Below, in pieces: positions 5,729 to 7,736 of a stretch of DNA of 7,736 nucleotides (position 1 is the first letter of the stretch; each line of letters begins with the position of its first letter). This DNA comes from an uncultured Dechloromonas sp. (lineage in GTDB: Bacteria > Pseudomonadota > Gammaproteobacteria > Burkholderiales > Rhodocyclaceae). Both the position numbers and the translations under genes were made by a program. The notes under the pieces were generated by a model that was not told the DNA's origin, ran no database searches, and worked only from the letters and a program-made list of their open reading frames with translations. The stretch lies in assembly GCA_937996725.1 (NCBI GenBank), contig CALKUR010000165.1, positions 1 through 7,736 of the forward strand, given 5' to 3'.

Positions 5729-6664
5729 TTACTGAGATACTGCGTCTTTGCTGGAGTGGGCTTTGACCGTAGCAGCTGTGTGCTTTGGTGAACACAGCTC
5801 TATAAACCGATAAGTGAAACCACGGAGATAATGGCCCCGACGCACGCCAATGACTGTCTTATTCAGCCGAAACAAATGATCCGTATCGATCAACTCCAAT
5901 CCATGATCTCGAGTTTCAGAATAGGCCATGGATGCGACGATACCGACACCTAACCCAAGTTCCACATAAGCTTTAATCACATCGGCATCGAGCGCCGACA
6001 TAATGATGTCAGGCTTTAACCCGGCATCAGAAAAAGCCTTATCAATCTGACTGCGCCCAGTAAACCCCTCGTGATAGGTAATGATCGGATAGTCGGCAAT
6101 CTGTTCCAGACTTAACCTCTTGTGGGACGCTAACGGGTGCCCTTGGGGCACAATCACAGCATGGTGCCACTCGTAATAGGGGAACGTCACGATCTGATCG
6201 GCACCCTCCAGCGCTTCCGTTGCAATGCCAATGTCAGCTTCGCCCGTCTGCAATAACGTGACAATTTCTTCTGGGCTGCCCTGATGCAGCACCAAATGTA
6301 CCTTAGGAAATGCCTCTTTGAACTGTTTTACCACTCTGGGTAAAACGTAACGGGCTTGTGTGTGGGTTGTCGCCACCACCAGCTGGCCTTCGTCTTTCTG
6401 GGTAAACTGCTTGGAGAGCTGTTTGATATTCTGAGCATCGAGCAATAACCGCTCGACGATACCAATGAGTTCCTCACCAGGCTCAGTCAGCCCGGTTAAT
6501 CGCTTACCCTTACGCTCGAAGAGTTCGATGCCAAGCTCTTCTTCCAAATCCTTGATGTGCTTGCTGACACCCGGCTGGGAAGTAAACAGCGCTTCGGCCA
6601 CTTCCGTCAGATTAAAGTTCTGACGGACGGTCTCGCGAACAATTCGAAGCTGTTGAAAGTTCAT
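5729..6664 (-). CDS. cysB: CysB, LysR-type master regulator of sulfate assimilation and cysteine biosynthesis
   Basis: LysR-family transcription factor of 311 residues (E. coli CysB has 324). The N-terminal winged helix-turn-helix includes LTEVAEALFTSQPGVSKHI (19-37), followed by the linker helix and a periplasmic-binding-protein-like effector domain from about 93. The effector signature is intact and in E. coli register: T100, T102 and Q103 in THTQARYVLP, T149 in GIATE, W166 in YYEW and T202 in GFTGRS. CysB is known to activate sulfur genes in response to N-acetylserine or O-acetylserine and to be antagonised by sulfide or thiosulfate. Its ATG overlaps the cysA stop in ATGA, and AAGGAAG (6678-6672) is its ribosome site. 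It lies just upstream of the encapsulin operon, whose EpsC makes the precursor of its inducer, so control of that operon by CysB is a reasonable inference. Its paralogue Cbl is less likely, given the fusion to the cysA operon. Confidence 0.95.
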   Translation of the reverse strand: MNFQQLRIVRETVRQNFNLTEVAEALFTSQPGVSKHIKDLEEELGIELFERKGKRLTGLTEPGEELIGIVERLLLDAQNIKQLSKQFTQKDEGQLVVATTHTQARYVLPRVVKQFKEAFPKVHLVLHQGSPEEIVTLLQTGEADIGIATEALEGADQIVTFPYYEWHHAVIVPQGHPLASHKRLSLEQIADYPIITYHEGFTGRSQIDKAFSDAGLKPDIIMSALDADVIKAYVELGLGVGIVASMAYSETRDHGLELIDTDHLFRLNKTVIGVRRGHYLRGFTYRFIELCSPKHTAATVKAHSSKDAVSQ

Positions 6665-7736
6665 GCAGCCGCTTCCTTGTGCTCAAACACACTCAGTTTC
6701 TTAGGCACCAAATGCACCTGATCACCTTCTTTAATATTTAACCCGGCAACTTCCAGCCTCGTGAGTTCAACTTCATAGTTCTGGTGGGTTTTCTGGTCAT
6801 TAATATCGACACCGATCAACTCGACACGGGCCGTTGCCCCGAACGAAAGCACCCGCTCGACCAAGGCGTGAACGCCTTTGGAAGCCGGGTCCTTCGAAAT
6901 CGCTAATTCATGCGGGCGCGCGAAAGCCACTACTGAAGAACCATCCGCAATCGACGATCCACCATGTTCTAGCTGATGCGACCCTACATGAACCACATCA
7001 CCATCGACGCGTCCATGGAATAAGTTAACCGAGCCGAGGAAGCTGTAAACAAATGGCGTCGCCGGGTGGTCGTATACCTGATCCGGCGTACCGACCTGCT
7101 CAACATGGCCCTGATTCATCAACACAACTTCATCGGCCACTTCCAGTGCTTCTTCCTGATCATGCGTCACGAAAATCGACGTGACATGAATCTCGTCATG
7201 CAAACGGCGCAGCCAACGACGTAATTCCTTGCGAACCTTGGCATCTAGCGCACCAAATGGCTCATCCAGGAGTAGCACCTTGGGCTCGACCGCCAGTGCG
7301 CGGGCCAGCGCAATCCGCTGACGCTGACCACCGGAGAGTTGCGACGGGAAACGATCCGCTAGCCAGTCAAGTTGAACCAGCTTCAGGAGGTTCATCACCT
7401 TCTCCCGGATTGCGGATTCTGACGGACGTTCTTTCCGCGGTTTAACACGCAAGCCAAAGGCGACGTTTTCGAACACGGTCATGTGTTTGAACAGCGCATA
7501 GTGCTGGAATACAAAGCCGACTTGGCGCTCCCGAACGTGTCGCTCAGACGCGTCCTCGCCTTCCAGGATTACCTGGCCTGAGTCCGCAGACTCTAGACCT
7601 GCAATAATCCGCAGAAGCGTCGTCTTGCCGCAACCCGACGGACCTAACAAGGCAACTAGTTTCCCAGTCGGGAATTCTAGGCTAACGTTATCAAGCGCTT
7701 TAAAGTCGCCGAAATTCTTATTGATGTTTTTAGATC
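6661..7736 (-). CDS. cysA: CysA, sulfate/thiosulfate ABC transporter ATPase, 5'-truncated by the window edge
   Basis: Cytoplasmic ATPase powering sulfate and thiosulfate import with CysT, CysW and a periplasmic binding protein. The frame is open to the right edge, giving 357 visible residues; E. coli CysA has 365, so only a few are missing. Visible residues start S-K-N-I-N-K-N-F-G, typical of the first strand, and the TTG at 7650 is an internal leucine codon. Motifs in order: Walker A GPSGCGKTT (31-39), Q-loop Q77 in FVFQHYALFKH, signature LSGGQRQR (133-140), Walker B LLLDEP with E158, D-loop GALD, and H-loop H191. Residues from about 236 form the regulatory and TOBE-like region (ARPHELAIS at 272-280), which is the CysA arrangement rather than a bare ATPase. 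It overlaps cysB by 4 bp. cysT and cysW are expected just outside the right edge. Confidence 0.95.
   Translation of the reverse strand, partial: SKNINKNFGDFKALDNVSLEFPTGKLVALLGPSGCGKTTLLRIIAGLESADSGQVILEGEDASERHVRERQVGFVFQHYALFKHMTVFENVAFGLRVKPRKERPSESAIREKVMNLLKLVQLDWLADRFPSQLSGGQRQRIALARALAVEPKVLLLDEPFGALDAKVRKELRRWLRRLHDEIHVTSIFVTHDQEEALEVADEVVLMNQGHVEQVGTPDQVYDHPATPFVYSFLGSVNLFHGRVDGDVVHVGSHQLEHGGSSIADGSSVVAFARPHELAISKDPASKGVHALVERVLSFGATARVELIGVDINDQKTHQNYEVELTRLEVAGLNIKEGDQVHLVPKKLSVFEHKEAAA

Noticed and set aside
1..7736. CRISPR array, tRNA or rRNA genes, insertion sequences, attachment sites
   Set aside because: No regularly spaced repeats, transposase motifs, terminal inverted repeats or recognisable RNA gene sequences were seen on either strand.

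Overview
The window looks like a proteobacterial chromosome, most likely gammaproteobacterial: it has a CysB-type LysR regulator, a CysTWA-type sulfate ABC transporter ATPase, moderate GC and clear Shine-Dalgarno sites. The genus cannot be fixed from this sequence. Apart from the first gene, everything reads on the minus strand, and most of the window concerns sulfur metabolism.

Reading along the minus strand from the right edge, the first gene is cysA (sulfate/thiosulfate importer ATPase, 5' end outside the window). It overlaps cysB, the master regulator of cysteine biosynthesis, by 4 bp. A 204-bp AT-rich intergenic region follows, with promoter-like elements, a perfect spaced inverted repeat and a LysR-type dyad. 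Next comes a compact four-gene operon: a rhodanese-like sulfurtransferase, an EpsC/SrpH-type serine O-acetyltransferase, a family 2A encapsulin shell protein (SrpI type, HK97 fold), and a SufS-like cysteine desulfurase with a disordered N-terminal extension of about 238 residues that matches the cargo-loading domain of encapsulated desulfurases. A 9-bp perfect hairpin closes the operon. Beyond it lies a small winged-helix DNA-binding protein of unknown role. Converging on that gene from the left edge is a 5'-truncated UbiA-family membrane prenyltransferase; the two stop codons overlap.

The central operon is a complete sulfur nanocompartment locus. The desulfurase is expected to be packaged inside the shell and to release sulfur from cysteine as persulfide or elemental sulfur. 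EpsC makes O-acetylserine, the carbon skeleton for new cysteine. The rhodanese could move sulfane sulfur in or out. The family is known from cyanobacterial SrpI and from sulfur-storing encapsulins in other bacteria. The notable points here are its position directly behind cysA-cysB, its putative control region, and the overlap of shell and cargo genes. Several starts were moved from the longest open frame to the start codon with the best ribosome binding site.
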